Counted from the stretch's first letter, positions 25,101 to 36,453 are shown. The stretch: 38,568 bases of DNA from Priapulus caudatus (GCF_000485595.1 NW_014577150.1:258978-297545); one strand, 5' to 3'. The notes: a model not told the origin generated them from the sequence alone. Made by a program: numbers and translations.

Positions 25101-28100
25101 GTTGCCGCCGCTTACGCACCGATCCCTGACCGTATCGCACTCCGCCTACCGTGCGACGACGTTATTACTATGTTTTGGCTATGCGATTGTGCCAGGGTAA
25201 GAGCCTGCGAGCACGTACACGCCAAACCCTAACTCCCACCGCTCCGGGGGCGAGGGGGAGAGTGTGATTTCTCCATGCTCCTGACCAGCAAGGTCTTGCT
25301 CTGCACGCCCCCCCCCTCCTGGCACACGCGAACGATAAAGCGCGATCCTAACCCACTGCCTCTGAATGGGCTCCTAACCGCACCCCGCATTCCGATGGTG
25401 ATTAGGTAGGCGCGGCGTGGGAGCGGGGAGGCCTACGCGGCGAGTCCTGGCGGCAGTGTTCCAGGCGGGCTTGTATCTGGCCTTGCTATTGTGGAAGCAA
25501 ATCGAAGCAGCCAGATACTACTTTGATCGTACGAAATGCAGGCCACACAGTCCAGGTAAGATTACAAAGTAGCACCAATGTACTCCTTATAGCCGGCCTT
25601 GGGGTGACATATGGCGTTGTGCAGAGAGTCAACGAATTTCACTTTGTCCAGCCGCAATATTATGACGCCGGGTGCTGGTAGTGGTGGTGGTTGGTGGGTG
25701 GTGGTTTGGATGTTGGGTGGTGTGTGGTGGTGGTGGTGGTGGTGGATGGGATTGGGTAAGAGGGGGGGGGTAAGTGGGTTGAGGTGGTGGTAGTGAGTGG
25801 GTGGGTTGTATAGGGGGGGGTCCTTAAGAATCGCCTCGGCCAAGCTATACTGTAAATCCACTATATAGAAATACAGAGCCGCAGAGCGTCTGGGCTCATC
25901 TGAGTCTGTTACTAACGGTTATAAACCTAACATTTAAGTCGTGCGTAGTGTACACCTTTGTAGGCGCAGATATGCAGCATGAACGCAGTATGCTGTACAC
26001 ATCATTCAGCAACCTTCTGCATATTGATATACCTCCAAATTCCCGATTTGGTTGATATAAATCGCGTGCACTGAAACTCCTGTTTTAAATTTGGTGCATC
26101 TGTGACTGCTATTTTCTTACCTAACTCTAGTTTTATTTTTTTTAAATTGATAGTTAAATGGATAAAAGATAGAAAATACACATGAAAACAGGTAAACTAT
26201 ATACAAACAATCTGGGATGGTATTCGATGCCACAGGACCCTTGAAGCCGTAATCCTGTGCTGTACTCCGTTGGCCTATCCAGAACATCATGGTCCTTCAC
26301 TAGATGTATGGGATGTGGGCCATGAATATGAGAACGCGATGACTCATTGAGGGCAGATTCAGACCGATCCATGTTTAACCTCCTCTTGAGCGGTCAATAA
26401 GGTTATCAACACCTTACTCGTCGCAACGTCAGTGGAAACACATTTTATGGTCCTTTCAAAGGCACAAGATCTCAACCGCTCGACGTACGGCTTGATAATT
26501 GTCGCTCGGGGCGGGGGGGGGGGTCGCGAAAAAAACGCGGGCTGGCGAAATTTTGCGGTCAAGGGTGCAAAGCTAAGTGTGTTCAATGGCAGCGGGACAT
26601 ATTCCCCCCCTTAACTTAAGGTACGGGGAAAATACGGATTTGCGGGCACAAATCTCAACGGCGTTAACCTACGCTCTATATTGCGATGTATAGTGTGATG
26701 GGGAGGAAACCAATCACCAGCGCGAAAATGTGGAGGTCACAGGTCTAAAGGGCAAGTGGGGGGTGGGAAAGGTCGATACTATCAAGACACTTTCTGAGAA
26801 ATGGTCTAAGGACCGAGTGCAAAACATTATTGTTTCAGCGCTGACTACTGTTATTTATTCACTTTATTGAAAGGACCATGAAATCTACTTTCCGCTGACG
26901 TGCGAAGAGTAATTGTCTGATAACCCTTTGACCCCCAAGAGGAGGGTTAAACATGAATTTGTTGACTGTTAACAAAGGACTGAACTGCTTTTCCTATTAG
27001 AGCCCGACCCCCACCCTCCCCCACCACCACCACTACGCTCGCGCTCGACGCATATCCATGATAACATGTTAATATAGCGAAGTCATTAAAGTTACACAGC
27101 TGTATCTTTATTACTGTACTACCAGTAGGTATAGCAAAGCCTATCATCGATTTTAAATCTGTATTAGTAGTATCAGGAGTAAGATAATATAGAATATATC
27201 TATATTCTATATTATCTTACTCCTGGTAGTATCCTATAAATATATTATGCTCTGAGCGCGAACGCGGTGGCAGGAGGGCGCACTTGATTCGGTTGCCAGT
27301 GAGTTTATCAGAAGAATACCTGGCTACAGTACACGTCAGTTGAGCGCTGTCGCTCTGCGGCACTTGTTGTAACTTGTTCCCGTAGTTTATTTTTGGGTTA
27401 TATACAATTATTTCCTAAGCTTATTTTTTTATTATGCTCCAAAATTGAAGGGCAGCTGCCTTCTTGCCCCCCCCCCCAGAGGCTACAGCCCTGAAGAATT
27501 ATGAGAGTAATTTATTCCATTTCTCAAGTCAACAAAATTCACACAGGAACATCGGCACCCGTGTACGAAGGTAATGAAATCCACACAGATAATAATGGTT
27601 ACTTTATTGGCGCTACGCAAAATACAGCGGATATTTGTTATGACAATAAATGGGGACAAAAATAACAGAATTTGTTTAGACCGATGTCATTTCAGTGGTT
27701 ATAAAAATGTACCATTATCTTAATCATTACCTTTACAATAATGTGGTTTTAACATTGGCCGGATGCAATATGATCTTGGAAATCAGAGAGCATGAGAAAA
27801 AATAAAATTAATGTTGAAGCCACTGATTCCATCTTAGGCACGAAGTCACATGAATGTTAACGTTGCAGTTCCACAATTTTCAAGAAAGGTTGGAATTTGA
27901 AATCGAATGTGGTTTTAAGTTTTAATTTTAAAATTAAGTCCAGTGTTTGAATTTAAATTTTGACATTGAATTTAGAATTGATTTTGGGTCTTCAAATTAA
28001 TTGTAAATTTTGCGTTTTATAGTGAATTTTGAAATTAATTCTGAATTTTTAAATTGAATTCGAATTTTGAAATAAATTTAGCAAATTACTTAGGTGGCGT

Positions 28101-29028
28101 GCATATATGTTATTGTCGAGCGATAATGATTCAGAACACGTGCGTCACTTGATTTAGTCAAGGTGCGCATTAGAGAAAGGGTATTGGCTGCATTGTCTCA
28201 TATATTGGCTGCCGTGGGATGGTATAACATTAACGTCTAATTCACTATGCCCGTTACTGCGACACAGCGTAACGAGGTGGCTGATCGGATTGAACTTTTC
28301 TACAAGGATGCGTGAATTGTGCTAGTTATGCAAGGACTTTGTCCGTATCAATATGATGAAGGTATTTTACATCCAGCTACGTTTAAACGAGAAATGTTCA
28401 TTTGGAAGAAAGACATGAATAACATTGTCTCTTAAAACGAATGCAATCATTTCCAATTTGCATTTGGCTAAACTGTTGTTTCACTATCTATCTCCACAGA
28501 CAACCTAGGCTTGAACCTAAATCTGGATAATTCACCATCATCTCCACAATGTGCCGACACAACGACCCTGATGCCGAGTGACAAAACAAAACTCGTTGAC
28601 TGCAAAGGTTCCTGTTACAAATTTAAATTCAGCGAGAATGGTAAGTCATCTACACGACACAAGGCTAGAACGGAATAAAATGTTCGGATAGATTATTTAA
28701 TAATTATGTGCATTGCGATATTGTGGCAGTCTTGGACGTAAAAATCTGTATAAGGCATATGCATTGAAATTTGATTAGTTTTCTTTTGTAACATTCATTG
28801 ATACTCATACCCAAATGCGACATCCCCTTTTCTATTATAGACTCAACATGGGTAGCCAGGGGTTGTTTCCAGATGCCGGTAGAAGAAAAGTGTGAAAAAC
28901 AAAAGCAGGATAATGGAAACGTGTGGACGTGCGTATGTTCTGGTGATCACTGTAATGGAGCAATCACACATGGCTTCACCCTAGCCGCTCTTCTGCTGAC
29001 CTTGTTCAGCACAGCTATGCTACTGTAA
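14266..29028 (+). CDS. Ly6/uPAR-like GPI-anchored protein, paralog B (complete, 4 exons)
   Basis: Exons 14266-14317, 18494-18577, 28500-28640 and 28841-29028 join (52+84+141+188 nt) to give 154 residues plus TAA. Residues 1-21 form a signal peptide ([16 protein letters not shown] core). The mature domain begins C23-Y-E-C26 and has ten cysteines (23, 26, 63, 80, 84, 101, 110, 123, 125, 130), enough for five disulfides. It ends C-V-C-x4-C130-N131, the usual end of a Ly6 three-finger fold. N131-G132-A133 is a plausible GPI omega region, followed by a 17-residue hydrophobic tail from F138. The start has a purine at -3, a second in-frame ATG, and a TATA box 80 nt upstream. All introns are phase 1 with GTAAGT donors. 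Introns are 4176, 9922 and 200 nt. The sequon N92-D-S is unique to this copy. Ligand and role are unknown; the family includes receptors, toxin-like modulators and channel partners. Confidence 0.88.
14443..14649. repeat. (TG)n microsatellite with assembly gap
   Basis: A pure (TG)n tract in intron 1 of paralog B, interrupted by ten Ns (14554-14563). The true length is therefore unknown. Confidence 0.97.
14650..16111. other. Intron 1 of paralog B, 5' part
   Basis: No second gene is recognised. A C-run followed by GCTAGCTACGACCCTG near 15460-15497 resembles the 3' end of an hAT-type element, but no partner end was found. Confidence 0.35.
16119..16153. mobile_element. CARGAG micro-palindrome, CTAATAA type
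   Basis: A 35-bp foldback starting CAAGAGCTAATAATAATAG, with a slightly eroded right arm TATTATTAATTCTGG. ATCTTAT flanks it (16112-16118 and 16154-16160). It shares its arm type with the copy in intron 3 of paralog A. Confidence 0.65.
16312..16436. repeat. (TA)n microsatellite
   Basis: Nearly pure TA dinucleotides, with a few interruptions towards the 3' end. Confidence 0.95.
16611..16653. mobile_element. CARGAG micro-palindrome, CGTATAAAGAA type
   Basis: Arms CAAGAGCGTATAAAGAA and TTCTTTATACGCTTTTG with a 9-nt spacer. It is flanked by GTAATTA (16604-16610 and 16654-16660). Confidence 0.8.
16661..18493. other. Intron 1 of paralog B, 3' part
   Basis: AT-rich microsatellite-like sequence occurs near 17374-17411. 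No gene is recognised. The last bases (CTTCCTCATTATACAG) form the exon 2 acceptor. Confidence 0.4.
18494..18577 (+). CDS. Paralog B exon 2 (CYEC)
   Basis: The acceptor is TATACAG and the donor GTAAGT at 18578. It is 84 nt, phase 1, and homologous to 6513-6596. It encodes [16 protein letters not shown] through DTF. Confidence 0.88.
18960..19108. repeat. (GA)n purine tract
   Basis: A degenerate GAGG/GAGA region resolves into pure (GA)n at about 19060-19107, in intron 2 of paralog B. Confidence 0.9.
19550..19587. mobile_element. CARGAG micro-palindrome, perfect 38-bp copy
   Basis: This is an uninterrupted perfect palindrome: 19 bp (CAAGAGCGTATAAAGAAGG) followed by its exact reverse complement. 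ATTGCAT flanks both sides (19543-19549 and 19588-19594), and the next bases outside differ, so the duplication is exactly 7 bp. It shares its arm with the copy at 16611 and is the cleanest member of the family. Confidence 0.88.
19880..19985. repeat. GGGTCTCAATTGTGGTGGGG tandem repeats
   Basis: GGGCGGGTCTCAAT / GGGGTGGGTCTCAATTG-type units recur three times around a G-rich GTGGGGTGGGG run. Confidence 0.6.
20239..20756. mobile_element. hAT-like non-autonomous DNA transposon
   Basis: The ends are CAGGGGCGGATTCAG and, inverted, CAGAGGCGGATCCAG: 15-bp terminal inverted repeats of the CAGRGGCGGAT style found in hAT elements. The 518-bp interior has G-run and C-run blocks and no transposase reading frame. 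Expected 8-bp duplications are not exact (GACATAGA against CTAGACCA). Confidence 0.6.
20757..23202. other. Intron 2 of paralog B, unannotated stretch
   Basis: No family is recognised. A C-run near 21490 may be an hAT-like end. Open frames overlap on both strands at 22430-23060, where stop codons are simply scarce; the longest (200 residues from ATG at 22459) has no recognisable domain. Confidence 0.35.
23211..23673. mobile_element. Long palindromic element, CACAGGCACTTGAAGC family, copy 1
   Basis: Arms of about 178 bp (23211-23388 and 23497-23673) are near-identical reverse complements around an AT-rich centre. A perfect 8-bp duplication, TTATGGGA, flanks it (23203-23210 and 23674-23681). 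The outer 16 bp, CACAGGCACTTGAAGC, are shared with 32919-33091. The duplication length is typical of hAT (P elements also give 8 bp). It has no coding content. Confidence 0.88.
23796..24222. mobile_element. Foldback element with TTAGGG repeats and tRNA-like insert
   Basis: Inverted arms (23796-23843 and about 24176-24222) share GGTTATAT(G)TCACACCCCTCACAGCA and more. The interior holds TTAGGG units at 24127-24152, AT-rich sequence and a tRNA-like block. No flanking duplication was seen. Confidence 0.55.
23903..23957 (+). other. tRNA-like Pol III promoter (A and B boxes)
   Basis: TAGCCGAATCGG fits the A-box consensus TRGYNNARNNGG, and GTTCGAATC at 23949-23957 fits the B-box consensus GWTCRANNC. 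A D-stem GCCG/CGGC is intact. The anticodon and acceptor stems do not pair well, so this is a tRNA-derived fragment or SINE head rather than a working tRNA. Confidence 0.5.
24223..26439. other. Intron 2 of paralog B, GC-rich stretch
   Basis: No gene is firmly recognised. A (TGG)n tract lies at about 25677-25800. Two coding-like pieces flank position 25556 (see findings). Few stop codons occur because of GC content. Confidence 0.35.
26440..27010. repeat. Dispersed repeat, copy 2
   Basis: It is homologous in block order to 3710-4250 (CGCTCGACGTAC, CTTAACTTAAGG, TTTATTGAAAGGACCATGAAAT, GTTAACAAAGGACTGAA). ATGGTCCTTTCAA near 26447 is the inverse of TTGAAAGGACCAT at 26870, giving an internal inverted pair. 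Confidence 0.6.
27174..27225. mobile_element. CARGAG micro-palindrome, AAGATAAT type
   Basis: A 52-bp near-perfect palindrome starting CAGGAGTAAGATAATATAG. GTAGTAT flanks it (27167-27173 and 27226-27232). Confidence 0.85.
27233..28499. other. Intron 2 of paralog B, 3' end
   Basis: A C-run and GGCTACAGCCCTG at 27465-27494 look like an hAT-type 3' terminus without a partner. The stretch 27890-28080 is a degenerate GAATTTTGAAATTAAT repeat. No gene is seen. Confidence 0.4.
28500..28640 (+). CDS. Paralog B exon 3
   Basis: The acceptor is TCTCCACAG and the donor GTAAGT at 28641. It is 141 nt and homologous to 6847-6987. A Pro replaces the Thr of the A-copy N-S-T sequon. It carries cysteines 63, 80 and 84. 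Confidence 0.88.
28841..29028 (+). CDS. Paralog B exon 4 (C terminus and GPI signal)
   Basis: The acceptor is TATTATAG; TAA is at 29026-29028. It is 188 nt and homologous to 7305-7492. It encodes cysteines 101-130, the CN end motif and the hydrophobic tail. Confidence 0.9.
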
Positions 29029-29081
29029 ATTTTTATGTGAGTGTGAGATGTTGTCTTATCGATTTTCGGTGGTAGCCCATT

Positions 29082-29100
29082 AATAAATATTCTTAATAAA
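29082..29100 (+). terminator. Polyadenylation signals of paralog B
   Basis: Two AATAAA hexamers (29082-29087 and 29095-29100) lie 54-72 nt after the stop codon. They are the first on this strand after the stop, so a very short 3' UTR is likely. Confidence 0.6.
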
Positions 29101-30893
29101 TTAATTAACCGTTCCATATGTCAATTATTTACTGATAAGAGGAATAAACGCTTACCATTACATGGTATTAAACGTTGTGTGGTTATTAATTATATGAATT
29201 TCGTAAAAAATTGATACGTATCATTTGTTCCTTACGCATAATCCTCAAATATCGGTTTATTGAAAAGATAACACATTTTAGGGTGGCAGTTGTGTACGCT
29301 AGATGCATGAATTAATGCACGAGCAATTATTAGCTTTAGTTAGTTATACATAAGGAATTGGAGAGGATATTAGTGAATATTTAATGTTTTGCCTATTTAG
29401 AGTGTTAATATCACTAGATTCTTGCATTACAGTATTGAACCTTTCCTAAAGTAATCCAGAACGTCAATGTAATTAATGTTTAAGACCTTAATTTACTCGT
29501 GCGTTACAATGAAATACTGTGATGCTGTGAATAGAAAATTTTTAGATTAAAATATCTGAACAGACAAACAATTTCTCGATTTTGATATAAAATTTATTGG
29601 CTAGGAAGGCGGTTAGTTTTTCTCTATAAATACTAATATTAGTGGTATGTATGGATAACTTTTATTATATATCATCATTCGTTTGACCTGTGTTTTTGAT
29701 AGAACATTTATTAAGGAAAAGTTATTGTTCTTCGAAATAAACAATCAAATGATTCATACTCATTCTACTATATCTTTTATGTAATAAATTCTTCAAAAAT
29801 GACGAGGTCGGGTTAGTTTCGTAGCAATTTAATTTAAAAATGAGATAGAGGGTATAATACAATAATGTAACAATAAAAGATAAACGCGAATATAAAAGCT
29901 AAATATCTTTAACGTTATGCGTGACAAAATGCGAATCAATTAAAGTTGTTTATTAGGGTAACACACACCTTCAGTGCTAACTATGCCATTAAGTGATAGG
30001 ATTATATTTATGTAACATCTAACTTCTAACGATTTTGAAAACCTGTATCACATATTTGCCAGAAGAAATAGATAAAGAAATAGATAAGCGATTAAAATAG
30101 TAAACCACATCCACAGCCTATCGTATATAGCATTAATATAGTTTGTTTATGTTACCACAGAAAATTGTCTCCGCAGAAATAATCGCTAGTAGCCATTTGC
30201 AAAATTACACATTCTCACGGAAACTTCACTGAAATTTCAAATGATATAAAAACAAACGAAAATCATCTGCACTATCAGCGCCAAGACGCAGTCCTGTTAA
30301 GTAGCCCATTGCAATTGCAATTACTGCGAAATACGGAATCATTTGCGAGACGTTGTGACGTGTTGCGTCTTCCATATACCTTCGCGTTTTCTTGCGGATT
30401 AAGTTCTACTGCTTCGTCTAAAAATGTTTGTGCTTGCTCGATTTTATCGTCTGTTTACCATTGCCATTTGGTTTTTGACGTGGAAGTCGAGAGGCATGAC
30501 GATTTTTCATTCTTGTAACTTTACGCTGTTTCTGTCAGCGATTTACGCGAAAAAGTTGGAATTTAAATGTTGAAATGTAGAATGTAGATGTTAAATGCTA
30601 AAAGTGAAATTGAATGAATGTTAAGACAAGAATGAATGTTGATGAAGAACAAAAATAAATATCAAATACGCGACAGAACAATGGCACTCCACGACCTGTT
30701 ATCACCAAAGACGACAGTCAGTGAATATTAAATGGGCGAACAATTTTGTTCAACATTATTATTATAGTGTGATTATATATGAATAAGTAGCCCGGCTAAC
30801 GGTGCAGCATTTCGTTTGTAGGGTGTCGCCATCGTATCTATAGTGGGATATGTGATTAGAAAATTGCCCACTTTACGAAATTGCGTTCGCTTG
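29101..30893. other. AT-rich intergenic stretch
   Basis: It lies downstream of paralog B. I recognise no gene, repeat family or RNA. Confidence 0.4.
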
Positions 30894-31389
<496 letters not shown>

Positions 31390-32910
31390 TATATATAATA
31401 TATAAATGCTCAAAAGAGGTAGACACGCCTATACATATATGATATCGCTAAATGAGCGTGCAAATACGTGCGTGATGCAGATGTATAATCGCTACTAACA
31501 CTACTGTACCTATCGACATTTCTGTCAGCAGGAAATTAAAATGCGGCGATGTGTGTCGTTCGCGCGTGGTTGTATTAGTGGATGGCAGAGGTGATGCTCT
31601 GTAGCCGTTGTAGCTGGCGGTTATGGTTAATTGGTCATATGTCGTATTCTTAATTTTAACTTGGTTAATTTATCCCTGTTAAATTATCCCCGATCGAACA
31701 AATTTGCATTTCATTTCGCATTAGATATTGGTTATAATTTCTAGGCCCTACCACTTTATCTAGCCATGCAGCCAGGAGCCGTGTTACATCATATACCCAG
31801 TATTACCAAGCATACCCAATATTATTTGATACCAAGCCAATATTAAGCCGTCCTGTATAATTTATCCACAGGGATCGAAGTTCACATTTCTAACACGGAA
31901 TGATTAATTATGATTAAGACGACCATCCATAGACGTAGGTATATGACTCGGCCCGTAGACACTTAGTTGCCCGTATCTGAGGTGCGTGCGTACGTGCGCG
32001 TCGTTCCGCACCTTTCCTTATGCTTATGCTCCATGCTCCCTCTTCTCTAGCTCCTGGCTATCCTCCTCTAGCCCTCCTTCTGGTCCTCCTTCCGTTAGCG
32101 CTCTCTCGCTCTCTGTGCTCTCTCTATAGTTTACTAAGTGCAACATGCTGCAACGCAGGCGCTGACACAAAAAAGGTGTGTCACATATGGCCTTACATCA
32201 GATATAGTAATAAGAGAGAAAAAAGGGAGAAATAGAGCCAGGCCAGCGAGTGGGGTCTGTGTCCACTGGATATTGTCTAGTGAATGCTTGACGCGCAACC
32301 ATGCACATTGAAATTAAGAAATATTTCTACTGAATGAGAAAAGGCATAGCTTTCGAATGGTACAATGCATTCTGAGATCGTAGCATCTCAACTGAATCTC
32401 TGAACTCAGTGAGTAGGACCTGTGAACTGGTCGTGGTTGTGCTCTGTTTTAGTATTGGTTTCGGTTTCACAACACCAGCAGCTGATGAGGTGAGGGAGAT
32501 AAATACTCATCGATTTTGTGTGTGTGTGGCAGCACTGTACAGTGAGTGCTGACATTGTCTGGAATTTCACGAATTGACGGATCTTTTTCGTCTAGGAACA
32601 CTCCCCGGGTATAGGAAATCACCCTCTAAAAATTGCATCCAGATCGCTTGGGCGGTTTGGCCGGCCATAGGGTACGATACATACATACATACGAACTCAA
32701 ATATAGATTAGATAGAAGAGAGAAAAAAGGGGGAAATAGAGTCGTTCATGCGTACTGTATGAAATCTAGCTTGCGCGCGAGACTTTTCACAACCATTATG
32801 GTATTAACGTGAATAAAATACTGCGTTATTAGTACGGCGTGGTTGGGAGATGTGCTATAAATGCCTATATACGCGAACTAATAGGTATATGTGACGGGTT
32901 CGCGCATGCA
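31390..32910. other. Intergenic stretch with possible retroposon tail
   Basis: AGAGAGAAAAAAGGG-GAAATAGAG occurs twice (about 32211-32235 and 32714-32742). GGCGGTTTGGCCGGCCATAG followed by (ACAT)n and TATAGATTAGATAGA near 32650-32717 resembles a non-LTR retroposon 3' end. Nothing firmer is seen. Confidence 0.3.
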
Positions 32911-32918
32911 GCTTCGAC

Positions 32919-33091
32919 CACAGGCACTTGAAGCATATCAACTGTAAGCGCACGGCGCCGCCATTGCGCGTACACTAATACATAGATATAAGAGCCCATA
33001 TATGAGCCCATAGAGCTCATATATCTATGTATTAGTGTACGCGCAATGGCGGCGCCGTGCGCTTACAGTTGATATGCTTCAAGTGCCTGTG
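32919..33091. mobile_element. Palindromic element, CACAGGCACTTGAAGC family, copy 2
   Basis: Arms of about 72 bp fold back around a short centre. A perfect 8-bp duplication, GCTTCGAC, flanks it (32911-32918 and 33092-33099). The outer 16 bp equal those of 23211-23673, but the remaining arm (CTGTAAGCGCACGGCGCC...) is unrelated. Confidence 0.88.
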
Positions 33092-33099
33092 GCTTCGAC

Positions 33100-33868
33100 G
33101 ATCTGTGTGCTGCAGTGACGCAGCTAATCTGTGACTGGATGAGTCAGTGAGTCACTCGCTCCTGCTGTCGCGCAATGTTTGCACCGTTTATTGCTGACAG
33201 TTATACCCTCTAATTCCACCTATTCTACTTATAGGTTCAGGTGGACCGCGGGCTGGCGGGAAAACGTAGTATATAATAACGTATATAACGTAATATTGGG
33301 TAATCATAACTTGCCACTTATTTGGCAAATTGATTTCTCCTCCAAGGATAGAAATAGAGACATTCATCGGTTCAGACATTTCTTGAACAAGCTGTTGTAA
33401 TTTCGTCTATTACTTTTCCCAGTTCAGTGTGATACGTCGAGAGATGCCCGACTGTATGTAGGCACGTGATCGTAGGTTAGATATTGTTTATTCTTCTTGC
33501 GTTGTGTTACTAACTGTTCTACTCGTTTCGTGTTTGCGGTGAAGCTTGAAGGAGATGTCAGGTAATGCTCTGTGTTTGATGCAGCGTCGTGGCGGAGGTA
33601 ACATCAATGATCAAACACAACTCGATGAGTGAAGTTTTCCACGCATAGTAATTTTATTGTCAGCCACAGTACAATCGTGACCAAGAGTCCAGATAAGTGT
33701 GTTACCAATGCATATATTTCTTCCCGTCTGTCCGTCCGTCAGTCTCTGAGTCCGTCAGTCAGTCTTTCAGTCCGTCTGTCTTTCCTTTCAACCTCGTCGG
33801 TATGCGTGCGTACACAGCGAGAGAACGACACAACCAACGACCAACCCTTTCTTCTTCCGAGTTGTGTC
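33100..33868. other. Intergenic stretch
   Basis: A short GTCCGTCCGTCAGTC-type degenerate repeat lies at about 33726-33782. No gene is recognised. Confidence 0.4.
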
Positions 33869-33876
33869 GTATATAT

Positions 33877-33938
33877 CAGGAGTAGATAATAGGGATAATA
33901 GAGATAATAGGGATGATAGTCCCTATTATCTACTCCTG
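33877..33938. mobile_element. CARGAG micro-palindrome, AGATAATAG type
   Basis: A 62-bp foldback with arms CAGGAGTAGATAATAGGG and CCCTATTATCTACTCCTG and a GATAATAG-repeat loop. GTATATAT flanks it (33869-33876 and 33939-33946), 8 bp here. Confidence 0.85.
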
Positions 33939-33946
33939 GTATATAT

Positions 33947-34676
33947 ACAACTGCTGGGTGACGTCATCTTATTTCCTGCATGTGCAAGACCATTCAGTCT
34001 GCACGTGCTTAGGCTATCACCAAGGTGTCGGGTTAACCGTATAATATTGAAATGGACTTTACCAAATCACGTTCTACTCACGTGTAGATTTCACATGCGC
34101 ACTTCCTGTATTCTAAGAGCTTCCACCCCGGTGTTCTTCCCAACAAACATCTGAAGCGTTATCCGGGGTGTTGGCTCATTATACTTTACCATTTTAGTTT
34201 TCTGTAATTCTGTAATTACCTACTCTACATATCGACTCAGCTCTGTTACACTGTCTGTCACATGTTTGTCCGCCGTTATGCAGAAGTAAGATCAGTATTA
34301 ACTTCGGCAAGAAACGCACCACAGTCAACATCATTGTACATTGACATTGTACTAATGGCATTTGTATCAGTGTATTTCAACACCACATTTTCACCTGCAT
34401 ATTTCTTAGTATATTATAGCAATCGACGAAAGTATGTGCCAATCGTATCTCTATTCTCTCTGTAACACTTTCTCTTTATATGCTACCTTATCAGGTTTAA
34501 GTAAACACACATCATTAACTGGCTAAATAGATATTACATTAATTTAACGCTATATCGGTGACCACACCTTGAACTTTATATAATCATTATCAAGCTGCCC
34601 ACCCAAAGGCCGCGAGGCGTCTTTTAAACGGGTTTTCAAATTAATGTGTTCGTTGTTTGTCATCCTGCCAGAGGCG
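33947..34676. other. Intergenic stretch
   Basis: I see no gene, RNA or repeat here. Confidence 0.4.
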
Positions 34677-34773
34677 AATTCCGAGGTGATTCCGAGCCGT
34701 CAGGTTGATTCCGAGCCGTCAGGTGATTTCGAGCCGGGAGGTTCAAGGAGGTGATTCCGAGGCGTCAGAGCCG
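34677..34773. repeat. GTGATTCCGAGCCGTCAG minisatellite
   Basis: Four to five imperfect tandem copies of an 18-bp unit. Confidence 0.8.
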
Positions 34774-35214
34774 TATATAATTATAGAGACGACTCATTAC
34801 GGAGATTGTACTCATCTGACAAATTGATGTGCCGGTTGTTAGTAAAAATATGGTCTTATGTCTAGACAGGCTAACGCGCATACTACGGACGTAATGCAGC
34901 ATGTTTTATGTATTGGATCGACCTTGTATACCCCGTATACCTGTAGCCTATAACGTACATGTAACGTACTATAACTGTGTAACTATAACGTGTACTATAA
35001 CTGTACCTGTAACGTTCAGCATTGCGAGTTTCGCGCTATATGCCCGCCGGGAATTCTAGAGAGACGACGGGGAGCGGGCAGGCTCACGCATAGGAAAGGA
35101 CGCGTGATATGTTATATTACTCAAGCTAGCAATTCAATTCAACTCAAGCTACGGTATTTGCTGTTCGAGTCTTAGCTCTGCCAATGCTGCTGTGCCATCG
35201 AGCCAGGCACATTG
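34774..35214. other. Intergenic stretch
   Basis: Degenerate CTATAACTGT / TATAACGT repeats lie at about 34950-35016. No gene is recognised. Confidence 0.4.
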
Positions 35215-35221
35215 ATTCGAT

Positions 35222-35256
35222 CAGGAGTCTATCAATAGTTTATTGATAGACTCCTG
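35222..35256. mobile_element. CARGAG micro-palindrome, 35-bp copy
   Basis: Perfect 16-bp arms (CAGGAGTCTATCAATA) around a GTT loop. ATTCGAT flanks it (35215-35221 and 35257-35263). Confidence 0.87.
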
Positions 35257-35399
35257 ATTCGATGTCTCGGAGAGGGAAGATACTATCAGTCACAGGACAA
35301 GGCATATCTAGCACGTTCAACCTGCTATACCAGGGTTACGGACACCCATCGATAGGTATTTGACATACCAAACAACTCATTTGCGTGTGATTTTACGAT

Positions 35400-35480
35400 G
35401 CCTTTAATGATGTGATGATAATGATGACATCATATATGATGACATCATTATATGATGATAATGATGACATGATAATGATG
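35400..35480. repeat. GATGATAATGATGACAT minisatellite
   Basis: Tandem and inverted GATGATAATGATGACATCAT units. Confidence 0.8.
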
Positions 35481-36309
35481 TGCCTTTAAATGTGTAATTT
35501 CACCAAGATTTTAGTTTAGCTTAATAATAATCCTGCTTCATGATGCAATATTGGGAAACATTAAGATAAACATTCTTTATTTTTATCACTGGGCGCTTTG
35601 TAATTAAAACAGAGGAATATTGGGATGCAGGTTTTTTTCATTAAAATGATAGCGCGTATAGTTTCAATAAAATATCTTTGTTTTGGTACTGCTGAGGGGT
35701 ATACGCGAACATAGAGCTTATACCCGATGACACAGTATAGGGTGTTGTGTATATACATCTGAGAAGATTGGGTGCCTAAGAATGAGCCGAAACACATTAG
35801 CTCTTTATATAAAGATGAACATGGACGGAGAGGCTGCATGGGCGTGAGAAACCCACAAAAAAATCTCCTCGTTTATCTCCACTGCCCGTAGTATTGTTGA
35901 CAAATCTACGATCTAGAGGAGCGGTAATCTCCACGCTGATTGAGAGCATTCGCTACTCCATCCGCGAAAACCGGATGCATCATTTCCTGGGTGCAAATCC
36001 GAGAACTACGCCTGCAGAACCTATTCACAGTAAACGCGTGCACAGTATAAATACGGCCATCAATCGGATGTGTGACTCCCTGTGATAAACTCCACAGAGT
36101 AGACCCATTTTGTATTTAAACGTTAATGTTTACATATCAATAGGCGTCAACGAACACTGCTGTTGATTTTGGTTCGCGTGCAAGATGATGAGCGCAAAAC
36201 AAGCGAAGATTGATGCCTACAAGGCAGAGATCGAGCAACTAAGAAGAGAGACACACACTCACCGTACGCTTGTGTCTGTGACAGTAGCCGGGTATGTATA
36301 GTTCTAGTG
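35481..36309. other. Intergenic stretch
   Basis: I see no gene or repeat that I can support. Confidence 0.4.
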
Positions 36310-36316
36310 ATATGTG

Positions 36317-36371
36317 CAGGAGTAAGATAATATAGGATCTATAGGATATATCCTATATTATCTTACTCCTG
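36317..36371. mobile_element. CARGAG micro-palindrome, AAGATAAT type, second copy
   Basis: A 55-bp near-perfect palindrome starting CAGGAGTAAGATAATATAGG, with the same arm type as the copy at 27174. ATATGTG flanks it (36310-36316 and 36372-36378). Confidence 0.85.
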
Positions 36372-36453
36372 ATATGTGTACAAGCGGGTATCGTGGTATT
36401 TTGTCATATGTCCTTTAGAGGATGACCACCGAGGCACCGACGCGAGACATAAG

